Assembly: GCF_963675165.1 (NCBI RefSeq) | Contig: NC_087392.1 | Span: forward strand, 2,495,001-2,559,000 | Source of the DNA: Halichondria panicea | Lineage: Eukaryota; Porifera; Demospongiae; Suberitida; Halichondriidae | DNA length: 64,000 nt | Reading direction: 5' to 3' | In this document: positions 36,701 to 49,986 of the stretch, one piece after another | Numbering within the stretch: position 1 is the stretch's first letter | Layout of the letters: every line of letters starts with the position of its first letter | Notes under the pieces: generated by a model | What the model was told of the DNA's origin: nothing | Seen by the model: only the letters and a program-made list of their open reading frames with translations | Database searches by the model: none | Position numbers and translations under genes: made by a program

Positions 36701-39086
36701 TTGGAAATGAAGAAAATATAATCTCGATTGTCGTGAAGTAGCTAGAGGTACACAGAGCGCTTTTTCATGCTATGTTTCTATAGTACCTATGATATAGCTA
36801 AGGCTGTGTAACTAAATAGTGTCCTATGTCCCAAATGGCCTCAAGTATGAGATGAAAGTTGATGTTTAGCAGCAGAACTGCTCATGGACTTCTTACAGAC
36901 AGCAAAACGATTCTCATAAATTATTCATGTTTAGCCCTCGCGTAAAAAGTAAGCCTCGATTAAAACCGCAGAGATACACGGATGGCACTTTGAGGGTACT
37001 TCCGTTTCCAATCCCTTTCTACTCTATCTATGGTTACACATATTCGAATGAATCAGAAAAGGTATTGTGTACCTAATTCAACTTTGACAGTTCTTGATTG
37101 CACTCTGCCATGATCGTTGACGACCTTACAGTAATACGTTCCAACATCAGCTGCTGAAAATGTCGCAATTACAAACTGGCCTTGCCCGCTCTGAATGATT
37201 TTGCCATTCCTGTACCAGTCGTAACAGATGGCTCTTTCAGCTCGACACTCGAGCTTTACTTGATCTCCGTGAACCGCTTTGACAGAGGAGGGGTGTAGGG
37301 TGATGCGTGGAGATTGTGACGATGTGGGGGTATTGCTGCCCATCTCTGGAGGGTAAGAATATATTCACATGTAGGTTTGCTAAATAGTACAGATGCTAGA
37401 ATTAGCAAGGCATGCAGGTATACACACTGTACATGCAGTTACACTTGCATAGTAGTGACACCGTAAAAATATCTTACCTTGTCGAACGGTTGGGTTGTTG
37501 TTGACTACCGTTGGGAGAGAGACAGTCACATGCACATACTCAGAGAATGCAAAGTTCTTTTTAGAGTCATTAAGAGATGGGTTGGTTACCCGGCAGTGGT
37601 AGTGGCCTGAGGCAAACCAATACAACGTAACCGGCTACACATATGTAATACAGTACAACTGCATAATTATGCTGTGCAATTAGTCTGATGTAAGCATGGA
37701 CAAAAAGTGTATGAACGCTACTAACAGTGAGTAAACTACAAACGTGCAATACTTGACTAATGTACCAGTGTCGTTGGTGCTGGCATTGTGCAGAAGAAGT
37801 GTCTTGGTCATTTGACCGGGGAGGATATTCTTCTGGTCCTTGAACCACTGGTAGAGAGGCGGGCCTGGTTGACACTCAGCACTAACGCTGACTGTGATGG
37901 TGCCCCCATACGCCACTGTGATCTTTTCAACCACACTCTGACTCTTGATTATCGGAACACCTATATGGAGGAGAGGGTATATACATGTACAATGGCCGTA
38001 CATTGTACACACTAACTTGTACATAATCATGCAAGTGCATTGCTATACAAAAAGTGCTGTGTGGCAAGGAAGTATACAATTTCATGGGCCATATGGTACG
38101 TGCATACACTCTATGCCAACTTGTATTCTCCAATGCTCATTATCATTTCACTGCGTACGAATATACCAATTAAGACACAACTGTTCATAACTGTGAAGGT
38201 GAGTACGGTGTTGTGTGTGTAGTTACTATAATTATATTGATTGTCTTACTCGCTCTTGTAAACATATTGAAAGCTTTGCGACAGTTAATCTCCTTCAAGC
38301 ATGAGATGAATACTTCCAAGTTGAGCTTGTTTCGGACTAACAAATTGAGGAAGAGGCTAGCAGAATCCTTTTTGCCTTCTATTTGAGCCAGTTTCTGTAA
38401 GAATAATGTGTGTACCGTATAGCGGGTATATTTCGAGGGTATAAATTTTCGCGGATGGACCATTACAAAGGATTTCGCGGATTTTATTTTCGTGGTCTGA
38501 GTTCCAGCCTTTTGGCGCATGCGCACATCAACATGCAGCTGTACCTCCACACCGTTAGCCTCGAATCCATAATACTGAACACGCCTACTATTATAAATTT
38601 TCGTGGGTATAAATTTTCGCGGTACAGGCTCAATCCGCGAAAACCGCGAACATTTATACCCTCGAAATATACCCGCTATACGGTAATTCAAACGAAGCCC
38701 ACACGTACAGTGAAACCTGCTATTGAGACCACTTGTCATCGAAGTTGACTGTCTCCCTTTCACTACAATGCTCACTGCTCTCCTTTTAGAGGCTCATAAA
38801 TGATCACAGACAAAATATCACTATAAACCTGAAAGATTGGCTGGCTATATGTAATATCTACAAACATAATTATGGACATATTCTCGACACATACGTGTTC
38901 ATCGTATTTAATTGCTTGGCCCACGTTCTTCAGAGCTCTCAGAGTGACTGCCAGTAGGTACCAGTATTGCTCAGAGTCATCTTCACCATCTTCACAGCTG
39001 GCTTTAGAGGGAGGGCAGAACTCTTCCAAGTAGGAGGCAAGCTCTGCCAATTTATCTGGAGGCACCTCTGCTAGAGTAGCAGCCAT
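30768..39086 (-). CDS. MALT1-like paracaspase with multiple Ig domains
   Basis: Type-1 paracaspase. Exons (minus): 38895-39086, 38776-38828, 38250-38394, 37766-37960, 37478-37606, 37073-37345, 36167-36340, 35950-36111, 35594-35896, 35332-35506, 34060-34235, 33885-33923, 33436-33835, 33272-33373, 32994-33190, 32756-32920, 32402-32574, 30768-31019. The first exons look like a death-fold domain. Then come about five Ig-like domains (for example DVGTYYC, NDWGYYFC, DDCGPYYC), then a caspase-like p20 with ALLIGNQNY, the His of YYSGHG and the Cys of VVLDSC, then an acidic linker and a beta-rich tail like the C-terminal Ig of MALT1. Vertebrate MALT1 has two Ig domains before the protease. All junctions from 38394 on are in phase; the junction 38776 to 38394 is not, so the 5' model is unfinished. 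In vertebrates MALT1 cleaves after Arg and activates NF-kB; that role here is inference. Confidence 0.88.
31020..32401. other. Large MALT1-like intron with repeat fragments
   Basis: 1.38-kb intron. It holds an inverted-repeat element at about 31094-31237 (ends CACACTTAGCTAGC and complement), low-copy palindromes to about 31500, a GGCGCCCCGGGGCGCC palindrome near 31617, and a degenerate right half of a CCGTATAG-family element at about 31906-31966. I see no exon-like coding block. Confidence 0.55.
31094..31237. mobile_element. Inverted-repeat element in MALT1-like intron
   Basis: Ends CACACTTAGCTAGC and GCTAGCTAAGTGTG, followed inward by complementary GTGTTTTAATG blocks and AATAATGC/GCATTATT. 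About 144 bp, non-coding. Target duplication not clear. Confidence 0.65.
34236..35331. other. MALT1-like intron with poly-C and palindromic repeats
   Basis: 1.1-kb intron. Contains GC-rich palindromic ends near 34396-34430 and 34832-34855 that may bound a degenerate element, a run of 18 C at 34889-34906, a short tandem GGGAAGTACAT repeat near 35031-35058, and a clear inverted-repeat element at about 35183-35320. Confidence 0.5.
35183..35320. mobile_element. Inverted-repeat element next to a paracaspase exon
   Basis: About 138 bp, ends AGTTAGACACTGTTTTG and complement (CAAAACAGTGTCTAACT), with complementary inner blocks GATTTAGAAGCCC and TTTAGTA. It ends only about 11 bp before the splice donor at 35330-35331 (minus strand). 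Confidence 0.75.
36341..37072. other. MALT1-like intron, no recognised feature
   Basis: 732-bp intron between Ig-coding exons. AT-rich. I found no inverted-repeat ends or coding block. Confidence 0.5.
38415..38683. mobile_element. CCGTATAG-family MITE, best-preserved copy
   Basis: 269-bp element starting CCGTATAGCGGGTATATTTC and ending with an almost exact complement (CCCGCTATACGG), flanked by TA on both sides. It lies in the intron where the MALT1-like exon chain is out of phase. Confidence 0.9.
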
Positions 39087-39249
39087 AGTACTCTCTTAAA
39101 TGACAAAACAACAACTCAGACTACTGGGTATTAATTAATTAAAACAACAACTATAAATTATTTTAGTGAAGTCAGCAATTCTCTATGAACTCTGACCTTT
39201 AATCAACTAAGGTATTTCTTGGGCCACACCGAGCAACTCTGGGTTCAGT
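39087..39249. promoter_or_regulatory. Divergent promoter region MALT1-like / PRCC
   Basis: 163 bp between two divergent start codons. AT-rich with TTAATTAATTAA near 39131. No named element recognised; call by position. Confidence 0.5.
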
Positions 39250-41678
39250 ATGTCTCTCTCTCTTGTGTCCTATGGAGACAGTGATTCTGATATTGAGCCA
39301 GAAGATAACAGTGCCAAGCCAGGCTCTGATATCAGAAAGTTGCTCTCTGTCCTTCCTTCAAGTAGAAGATCACTGAAACAGAAAGGACCTGTGAAAATTG
39401 GACTCCCAACACTCAACAAAGGAGTAAGCTCTTCTCATGCATCATGCCTCATTAAGCACAGTTCTGTTAGACGAGCATACAATGTAGCGTACATTTATGA
39501 TACAAAAATCTTGATTACTTTGTACCGTAAGATCTCGATTTAAAGCGACACTTTTTAATAATTACGAAGCCAGAGGTCGCATCTTTTGGAGGTTGAAAAA
39601 TTATATTGAAGCCCTGGTGTCGCATATTTAGAGGGTCGCATCTAATGGAGGTAACTTTACAGAGTCTACTTGCATCGATTTCAGGCCACTTAAAAACACT
39701 GATTTTCCAGTGGGCTACAATCGAGGCTAGGGAGTGGCTACAGAACGCGACATTAAAAAATAATTGTCAACGCAGCTGTCGCTACTTTTAGAGGTCAGAA
39801 AATTGCTGAAGCTCCTGGGTGTCGCATATTTGGAGGGTCGCCTTAAATCGAGGTCTTATAGTGCATGTCTGTATGTTTAGATTTATGTTAACTGCATAGG
39901 ACGACTCAGATTCTGATGATGACGTGCCTCAAACCAAGAGAAAGAAACAGGTAGACTACATGTACATTTATTTCATTCCTGTGATTTCACTGTTGTATCA
40001 TGTAGAGCGGGATTGGACTGACTGCTCTCCTGCCAGCACCCAAGGGAGGAAGCAAAGAGCTGGGCTTTGGCCGGAAAGGCTCATCCAACACAAAGACTAT
40101 GGTACCTTACACACTTTCAAAAAGGTACCAGGACTCCAAGAAGAAGACGTCTCTCCCCAAGAAGACCAAACTATCTACAAAGAGTAGTGGCGATGGCAGT
40201 GATAGTGATGGAGAGGCACCTGTCAGCTTCTTTTCCTTAGACGATTCCCCTTCAGTTCCAGAGCCGTCTATTTCAATTCCATTGCCTGATGATTGTATTC
40301 CAGAACCAGAATCTAAATTAGAGACACAAGAACAAAACAACACCGCTCAATTCAGTTCAGTTGGACCGGTCCTACCAGAACAGTACAGCAATTACTATTC
40401 AACTTCTCATTGTCATGGCACAAATGAACAATATTCGTGTGTACAAAATCAAAGTGTACAAGGATATTCAACCCAGTATCCCGCAGTTACACAAGCTCAA
40501 TCACAAACGAGCAAAGGAGAGATAAGCAGTGTCTCAAGTATGTCTGCAGTGGGCCCAGGTCTGAGTATTGACGAAGATCAGGTAGGCAGCACTTATAAAT
40601 GTGTGTTTTTAAGGCGGCGTGCATAAAAAGGTCTGGGAGATAGGACCTTTTCTCTCCTCAGTGTCTGTGCTGTAGTTGTGAACACATATAATTATACATA
40701 CATATTCTAACGGTGACTTGCCCTATCACCCTTTTTGCAGCTTCGTCGTCTAGCGGGTGTGAAGAGGGGCCGGAGGAGGGAGGAGGGACTTAACAACATC
40801 ACAGAGATTAGGGAGGATGACGTAAAGGAGAGCATCAAAACCTTTCAGAAATACCACACTGAGGATTCAGTCAACAAGTTTTTCCAAAATGAAGCTGTGA
40901 GTCAATTTATCTGACTAAAATTTACTCTTGTCTTTGAAATTTACTCTGCCTGTGATTCTGTGTATAGTCTAAAATGGATGCTCCCACTGGCCAACAGAAA
41001 AGAAAGCACCAGTTGTCTTTTCTTGCCCACCAGGTATGTGTCATGACAATAATTATTACTACTACTGTACTTCTAAAAGAGGCGCCTTCTAATTATGCGC
41101 CACCTAGACTGAAAAGTAATTTTGAGGTATCCATATATAGAGCTCCACGTGGCTACAGAGATTATTTTTTGGTGACGCCTTGCTAAATGGAGGCCAGTAT
41201 CACTTCTATTTTCAGGAAGCTTGAGGATGTGTGAGACACCTCCTCCACTTAAGAAGCATCGTCCTCCACCTGTAGTTGCCACAAAAAGGCCAGTTGGAAG
41301 GCCAAGGATACACTTTAGGATCATTTTACAGACCTGAACCTCGAGTTTTATAATGGGCGGCCTGAAATCGAGGATACCACTTGCTCAAATAACCTCTATT
41401 TATAAGGCGCCCTTCTAATTATGCGCCTCTTCGGACCAAATCTGTCTCTAATTATAGCCCTAGCTGATATCGTAATTATTAAAAGCGGCGCCTCTTTTAG
41501 AAGAAGTACAGTATATATAGCATGGCATTATTGTGTACATTTTGGTATCACCACATCCGAGGCACACTGTGACACATGTATTCACACGCAGGCTAAGGCA
41601 AATGAGTTGGAGTTGAGTAAGCACTGGGCACAAGCAGCTGCCTCAAGGAGACAATCACAAATGAAATATGGCTTTTGA
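39250..41678 (+). CDS. PRCC: PRCC, proline-rich nuclear protein
   Basis: Orthologue of PRCC, the papillary renal cell carcinoma translocation-associated protein, a nuclear factor linked to pre-mRNA splicing and mitotic checkpoint control. Exons 39250-39423, 39900-39950, 40006-40581, 40741-40896, 40968-41033, 41592-41678; 369 residues. Family marks in order: N-terminal MSL.LVSYGDSDSD, PVKIGLPTLNKG followed by DSDSDDD, GLTALLPAPKG, an acidic VSFFSLDD block, and a conserved C-terminus with RRLAGVKRGRR, PTGQQKRKHQLSFLAHQAK, and a RRQSQMKYGF end. The Pro-rich N-terminal stretch of the human protein is much reduced. Two introns hold small transposons (39525-39861, 41063-41513). Confidence 0.95.
39525..39861. 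mobile_element. MITE with TAAGATCTCGATTTAAAGCGAC ends
   Basis: About 337 bp in PRCC intron 1. Left end GTAAGATCTCGATTTAAAG, right end the complement with a few changes (CCTTAAATCGAGGTCTTA). The interior repeats GTCGCAT...GGAGG blocks and contains an ATCGAGGCTA word shared with another family. Confidence 0.75.
41063..41513. mobile_element. MITE with TACTGTACTTCTAAAAGAGGCGCC ends
   Basis: About 451 bp in the last PRCC intron. The left end reads TACTGTACTTCTAAAAGAGG and the right end is its complement with a 3-base gap. Inner AATTATGCGCC words recur. No coding capacity. Confidence 0.8.
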
Positions 41679-41893
41679 ACATTGAACATTGAAGTTATGC
41701 ATGTGTCACGACTTTTTTGTAGTCAGACATCATGTACATCCACAACTGCTGATTCTGACAAAATAATACTCAACTCAACAATACTCGTTGCAGTGCAGTT
41801 GCTACTTAATTATAGTCTACTTACTTGTATAATATTTGAAAAATGAATGCATGACTATGTATATACGCTACAATATTGAGGATAGACTGTATT

Positions 41894-44683
<2,790 letters not shown>

Positions 44684-45024
44684 GATGGACTGCTGCAAAA
44701 TAAACAAACTGTGACGTAATCTCCAGTATAATATTAGGCCTATGACGTTCTCATAATGAGGGACAGTCCCCGAGATGCAGTGCTGCCCGAACTCCATGAA
44801 CTTGCAACTTGCCTGTTCAATTTCTTGGCTGTTCTACCAGTTTTAAATACAAGAATCCTAAACTGATCTTTTCATAGTTGGACAGCAGATCTATATGTAA
44901 GTGCTAGAAATCTAGGTTTATGGCCAGTAGATCTAGACTAAATCTGTTAGAGTACAAGTAGCCTCGAATGAAGTCTGTATTAACTTGCAAATTTCACTTT
45001 CTATCCAGCTCTGACTGGCTAGCT
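44684..45024. promoter_or_regulatory. Divergent promoter region phospho-lyase / PPM1
   Basis: 341 bp between divergent start codons. No TATA box or named site recognised. The phospho-lyase could begin slightly upstream if a 5' non-coding exon joins at the AG at 44693-44694. Confidence 0.45.
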
Positions 45025-47826
45025 ATGGGTCAGGTTCTGTCAGAACCAGTTACAACTAAAGACACTGAGAGCTACCAGAATGATCTGTTCAGTGTGGGCT
45101 GCTCCAGTATGCAAGGCTGGAGACCACGTATCCTGCAACAATTAATGTCTATCTATACGTACATGCTGGTGTCAGCATCACTGTAGATCCACTAGATCTG
45201 GTATAGCGGGATGGGTTTACTGTCATATCAGGAGTGCACTCCTGCTCATATGCATGATGGTGGCTAGACTTCCTTATTGGTCCTAGTAATCCAGTACATA
45301 TTTAAATATATAGATGTGTAGGAAGCATGACATGACCTACAAAGTGTATGGCTTGTTCGTAACATTATATCAAAGTTGAAACCTGTCACTAATTGATATT
45401 TATACCACCATATAAACACACAGATCAATTGGCAGCAATCAGAATGCAATATAGTTGTACAATTCACTGTTGCTGGCACCCCCTTTAATTTGCTATTGTC
45501 ATGTAGCCTTGTTTACAACTGCTTTTCCTTGTATTGCTTGTTTACAAACAATCTTCGTTCTTTTGAATCTCACCTAGATCATGTTTCATAGTATCAAGTG
45601 TAGTTGTGTTGATATGCTATTGGTATGTTGTCTTGACCGTACCCACCAGAAATGGAGGACGCTAGCTGTATTCAGCTGTCTTTCAATGACGACCCAGACT
45701 CAGCATACTTTGCCGTATTTGATGGCCATGGGTCTCAGAGATTTTCCATGCACTGCAGTCAGGAGCTGCATAAGCAGCTGGTGGCTGACAGCAGTTACGG
45801 TATGTCCGTATAGTTACGTGTGTTATTGTGTCATATGATACTTATAAATGATGGTATGAATTACGTTTTGATTGTCTACATGAGTGATATAATTATAAAA
45901 GGAGCATGCATAAAATTAATCATTGTCTGTGCATACCCTCCCCCACAGCTACTGGAAACTATGAACAGGCACTGATAAACAGTTTCTTGTTCCTTGATCA
46001 CAAGCTACACACAGGTACAGTGCACAAACATACATTCCAACCACTAAGAACTCTTAACCATGCACCTGCGAAATTATAATGATGTCATTCAACCTTATGT
46101 ACCCTTTACATGCATCACCATCATAATAGAGTCTTGTTTACTTTTGTATTGCCCTCACACGTCCAACCTCATGCCTTCCCTTTATTAATTCCATTACAAT
46201 ACCCTAGACACCAGTTTAAACTATCAACACGAGCCTGGTGGGACAACAGCTGTCGCTGTGCTCATCAAGGAAAGCACCATATTTTGTGTGAGTCCATTTA
46301 TTTTGTCTGCTTTTTATTGGCCTTGAAAATTCCTTCGTGAATCATTATGATGTGTTTGCTTTTAATACTGTTTTGATTGTCGTATCAACTATTACAGGCA
46401 AACGCTGGTGATTCACGTGCCATTGCCTGTGTCCACGGGAATATACAGGAGCTTTCACATGACCACAAACCGCTAAACCCAGGTGTGCTATTGTTAATAA
46501 TTGACAGTTGAATTAATTACTCACCCACTTATTAATAATTAGATGAGGAGATGCGAATACGTAATGCTGGAGGCTGGATAGAATGCAACAGGGTCAATGG
46601 TAATCTGGCCCTGTCCAGAGCTATTGGCGATTTCACCTTCAAAGAGAACAAAGCTCTCCCTCCCGAGCAACAAATTATAACTGGTGGGTTGTGTATTATA
46701 GGCTATGGTTGTGTTCTCTGTGTATTAAACAACATTCCTTGAATCCATTCAAACACCCCCACACACATGTACATTCACACAGCGTTTCCTGATGTTGAAG
46801 TGTTCCCACTGTTAGAAGATTGTGAATTCATTGTGGTAGCTTGTGATGGTATGTGAACGGTCTTGTATTCGTACCATGAACTACTTTTGTATCCTAATAT
46901 GGTAATTAAATGTTACTTTCAATGTTCCACATTTTCTCACAGGAATTTGGGATGTTATGTCTAACATAGAAGTGGTAGAATTTGTGCGGAGGAGGATTGC
47001 TAATAACATGAGTCCATCATTGGTAAGTACAACTGGCATGGGTTTCGAATGTTCATAGGGAACATGTATAATTATGATATAATAATTATGATGTAGTATA
47101 TTATACTACACTAACTCGAATAGGTACCTATGTATAAATGTACTTCCCTGTTAATGCGCATGTTTCGTACGCAAACTATTCATTTGGTACCTGAGTCCCT
47201 GGCTTTTATGGCCTTTCTTTAGAGGCCAGTGGCTGCTAAGAGGAGTTCTACACTTGTACACTTGTATTCAGTCCAGTTAGTGATGTTTTACTCTGTGCAT
47301 GATTTTATAGATATGTGAGGCACTGCTCGACCAGTGTTTGGCTCCTGATCGTAGAATGGGGGGCCTCGGCTGTGACAACATGACTGCCATCCTCGTCTGC
47401 TGTTTGAACTCTGAACCCTACTCCAACTTGGTGGCAAAATGCTCCAGGGTCACCACAAAAACCACAGCTCAAATAAAGGCTCATCATTCATGGGCACACA
47501 GACGGAACAATAAACTGATACCAGAGAGCGATGCCAATGACCACAGTGAGGAAATGCTAACATACGGAGTCTCTCCAAGATCAAAGCTAAACGATACTGT
47601 CAGTGGCGCTAATACAGACCTGGACTCAGAGATGGCCAGCTCAAAAGAAAGGAGTATTGATTTTACTGAATTATTTGTTACTGGGGTGACTTGTATCGAT
47701 GATAGTGGGGCTAGAACGAGACGTCAATCAGCTAGTAGCAGTGAGGAGGAAGAGGTGTTTTGGGACGAGGAAACACTTTCTATTGAGTTGGACACCAGTG
47801 CAACTCCTATAGAGACAATGGTCTAA
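45025..47826 (+). CDS. PPM1-type (PP2C) Ser/Thr phosphatase
   Basis: Metal-dependent protein phosphatase of the PPM1A/B group. Exons 45025-45127, 45650-45799, 45949-46014, 46208-46287, 46398-46482, 46543-46683, 46783-46848, 46943-47022, 47311-47826; 428 residues. It begins MGQVLSEP, a likely N-myristoylation signal. Catalytic marks: [19 protein letters not shown] (metal Asp), [39 protein letters not shown] and [12 protein letters not shown] tail of about 120 residues follows, Ser-rich and acidic (SSSEEEE), with no family match; it may regulate location or be phosphorylated (inference). It is tail-to-tail with LRRC59. Confidence 0.95.
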
Positions 47827-48001
47827 TACTTATACTCTCAATCTGTTTCTATTCTTTTTGTATAATTATATATCTTCATATAATTATAGCTAGACTACAG
47901 TTCATACAACACATGCATGAGATGTGCATATTCTTAACTCAATCTTCACTTCTTATAAAAAAAACAAAAAATGACTGATTTTGCATGTATAATTATATAA
48001 T

Positions 48002-49697
48002 TCAAGAGAGGCCAATGAATTGCATTAACTGTTCAGTCCACTTATTTTTGAGGCTCGCTCCGCTAATGTTTTCTCTCCAATAAGAGCACACTTGGGTGGG
48101 GCTCTTCAAGTGGTCACAATATACGTAAGAGCCCACTAACAGCAGGAGCAAGAATAGTACAACACCAACCAACATCAGACGAACTGCAGGTGAAAGCATT
48201 GTATGCACCTCTTTTACTCATGTGTGCTCCTTACCATATGAACAATGCCTTGTTTCTGAATTATTGAATTTGACTTGCTTCCCTACGTTTGCCTCATTCT
48301 TTACAAGCGCAGCCTCCTCTGTTGAGAATAGTATTCATGCATGAATAAACTGTGCAACACTAACAGGACAATAACTATAGAGCATTTACTAAAATTTAAT
48401 TGCACATAAATTTAACTAGCCTTGATCATTTTGCACTTCCTGTCTGGCCCTCTCCTGCTTCGATTTGGCATACTCTTCCCTCCTTCTCTGGCGCAGCTCA
48501 GCCTTAGCCTTTCGTGCCTCTTCTTGCCTCATTTTCTCCTTTTCAGCAGCCATTTGCTCTTCCTCTAAACAATAAATGCATGTAGACACAGCAGGTAAAC
48601 AGAGCATCACGAGCTGACATCTATTGTACGTACATACATGTATCTAGACCTGACACTCAATTACTGAAAGTTAAGACAGCATACCGTTACCGTATAGTGC
48701 CCGATTTTTGAGGGCCAAATACTTTATGAATTGCTAAATTTTTCACTTTCGGCTATTCAAGGTTCATATAGCCGGCAGTGAAAAATCAAAATTCTGCGGC
48801 CATAATACTGCAAAATATGTGCCTCAAAATGTGGCACTACACGGTACCTCTTTTCTGAAGAAGCTCCAGCTGTCTTTTCCTCTCATGTTCAGCTGACCTC
48901 TGTTTCACAAAAACGAGAACCTGTATGTACGTATGTACAGATCATGACATTGTCTCAACAACAACATGCAACACCAGAGGAAATGAGGTGGGCACAATGT
49001 AGACTATACGTTTATTACCCACTGCACTGCACTAGTACGTAGCTAGGTAATAATTATTGATCTACAACGCAGCTCTCACCTTGCTAGCACACTGCTTACA
49101 CTCTGCCTGAGACACACAGGGGCCAGCCACCTCAGACAATCCACCCTCCAAGCAATTGCTCCTCAGGTCCAACCATTTGAGTTTTTTTAATTTCCAGAAG
49201 GTCAGTGGGAGAGTGGACAGTTTGTTGCTATAGAGATCAAGTTTCTGGAGTACAACAAGGTGTGATATTGTGTCTGGGAGCAGTTTCAGCTGGTTTGAGC
49301 TCAGGTCTAGCTCAATCAGATGTCTCAGGGTACCAAAACTATCCTGCAATATTTACCAGAAAGTTAACAGAATGTTATTAGTTTGGTTATTTAATAGTTT
49401 GGCCTGAAAGACAGAGAAGAGAACTTGCCGGCAAAGTGGTGAAGAGATTCCTAGAAAGATCTAATCGAGAGCCTCGAGTAACCATTGCCTGATTGAGAAA
49501 GCATCATAACACTAAAACCATAGATAGTACTACGATCTATGCTAAAACCTGCACACTGAGTCACTTACCAGCTCATTGACAGGGACCTGGGAGAGATTGC
49601 ACATGCTCAAGTCAATCTCCTTCTCATCCAAGTGAGCAAGGATAAACTGCTTGTTGATTTCCTTTTCCTTTTCACTCTTTGAACCTTTAGGGGCCAT
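48002..49697 (-). CDS. LRRC59: LRRC59, ER/nuclear-envelope LRR tail-anchored protein
   Basis: Orthologue of LRRC59 (p34), an ER and nuclear-envelope protein with ribosome and import roles in vertebrates. Exons (minus): 49569-49697, 49429-49488, 49080-49343, 48848-48899, 48421-48564, 48235-48318, 48002-48183; 304 residues (human 307). About four leucine-rich repeats (LDLSSNQLKLLP, LDLYSNKLSTLP, WLDLRSNCLEGGL), the conserved QCASK block, a charged coiled coil (EEQMAAEKEKMRQEEARK), one membrane helix (LMLVGVVLFLLLLLVGSYVY) and a short lumenal tail. Introns after 49429 and 48421 both start with GC rather than GT (phase supports this). The donor after 48848 touches the end of a MITE. Confidence 0.94.
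48690..48844. mobile_element. CCGTATAG-family MITE abutting a splice donor
   Basis: 155-bp element, ends CCGTATAGTGCCCG and TGGCACTACACGG, flanked by TA. On the minus strand the LRRC59 exon 48848-48899 ends ..AGAG and the donor GT uses one host G followed by the T of the flanking TA, so the element begins at the third to fourth intron base. Confidence 0.82.
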
Positions 49698-49986
49698 TTT
49701 TTCACTGTCTATCAACAATAATCTGAGCTTCTTCTCTGTTCTCTCACACTGCCATGCCAGCTCTGCAAAGTAGTTGGGCGGAGTCCAACCAACGCGCGTC
49801 TTGCCACATAGAGTTTTAAAAATTTCTCTCTATCAAAAGACGGTTAATTAGAGATTTTGTACTTTGGCTTTGGACTATAATTATATTAACCTCTGACCTC
49901 CGACCACCATGTGGCTGTGTTTCATCATCAGCTCCTGAATTCTACAGCAGTCAGCACATAAAGTTACTCAAAGCCTTCTGAATGAT
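49698..49986. promoter_or_regulatory. Divergent promoter region LRRC59 / PAM16
   Basis: 289 bp between divergent starts. It includes a 26-bp stretch at 49771-49796 identical to the terminus of the 2.37-kb transposon (TAGTTGGGCGGAGTCC...), so a transposon end now lies inside a promoter. No named factor site seen. Confidence 0.5.
49771..49796. repeat. Solo terminus of the 2.37-kb TIR transposon family
   Basis: Starts TAGTTGGGCGGAGTCCAACC, matching the outermost bases of the TIRs at 19773 and 22143. The match ends after about 26 bp and no partner end is visible nearby, so it is a remnant or deletion product. Confidence 0.75.

Noticed and set aside
38185-38775. 196-codon minus-strand frame as one long exon
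   Set aside because: Most of it is the CCGTATAG MITE read through. Only the part at 38250-38394 matches the paracaspase exon chain.
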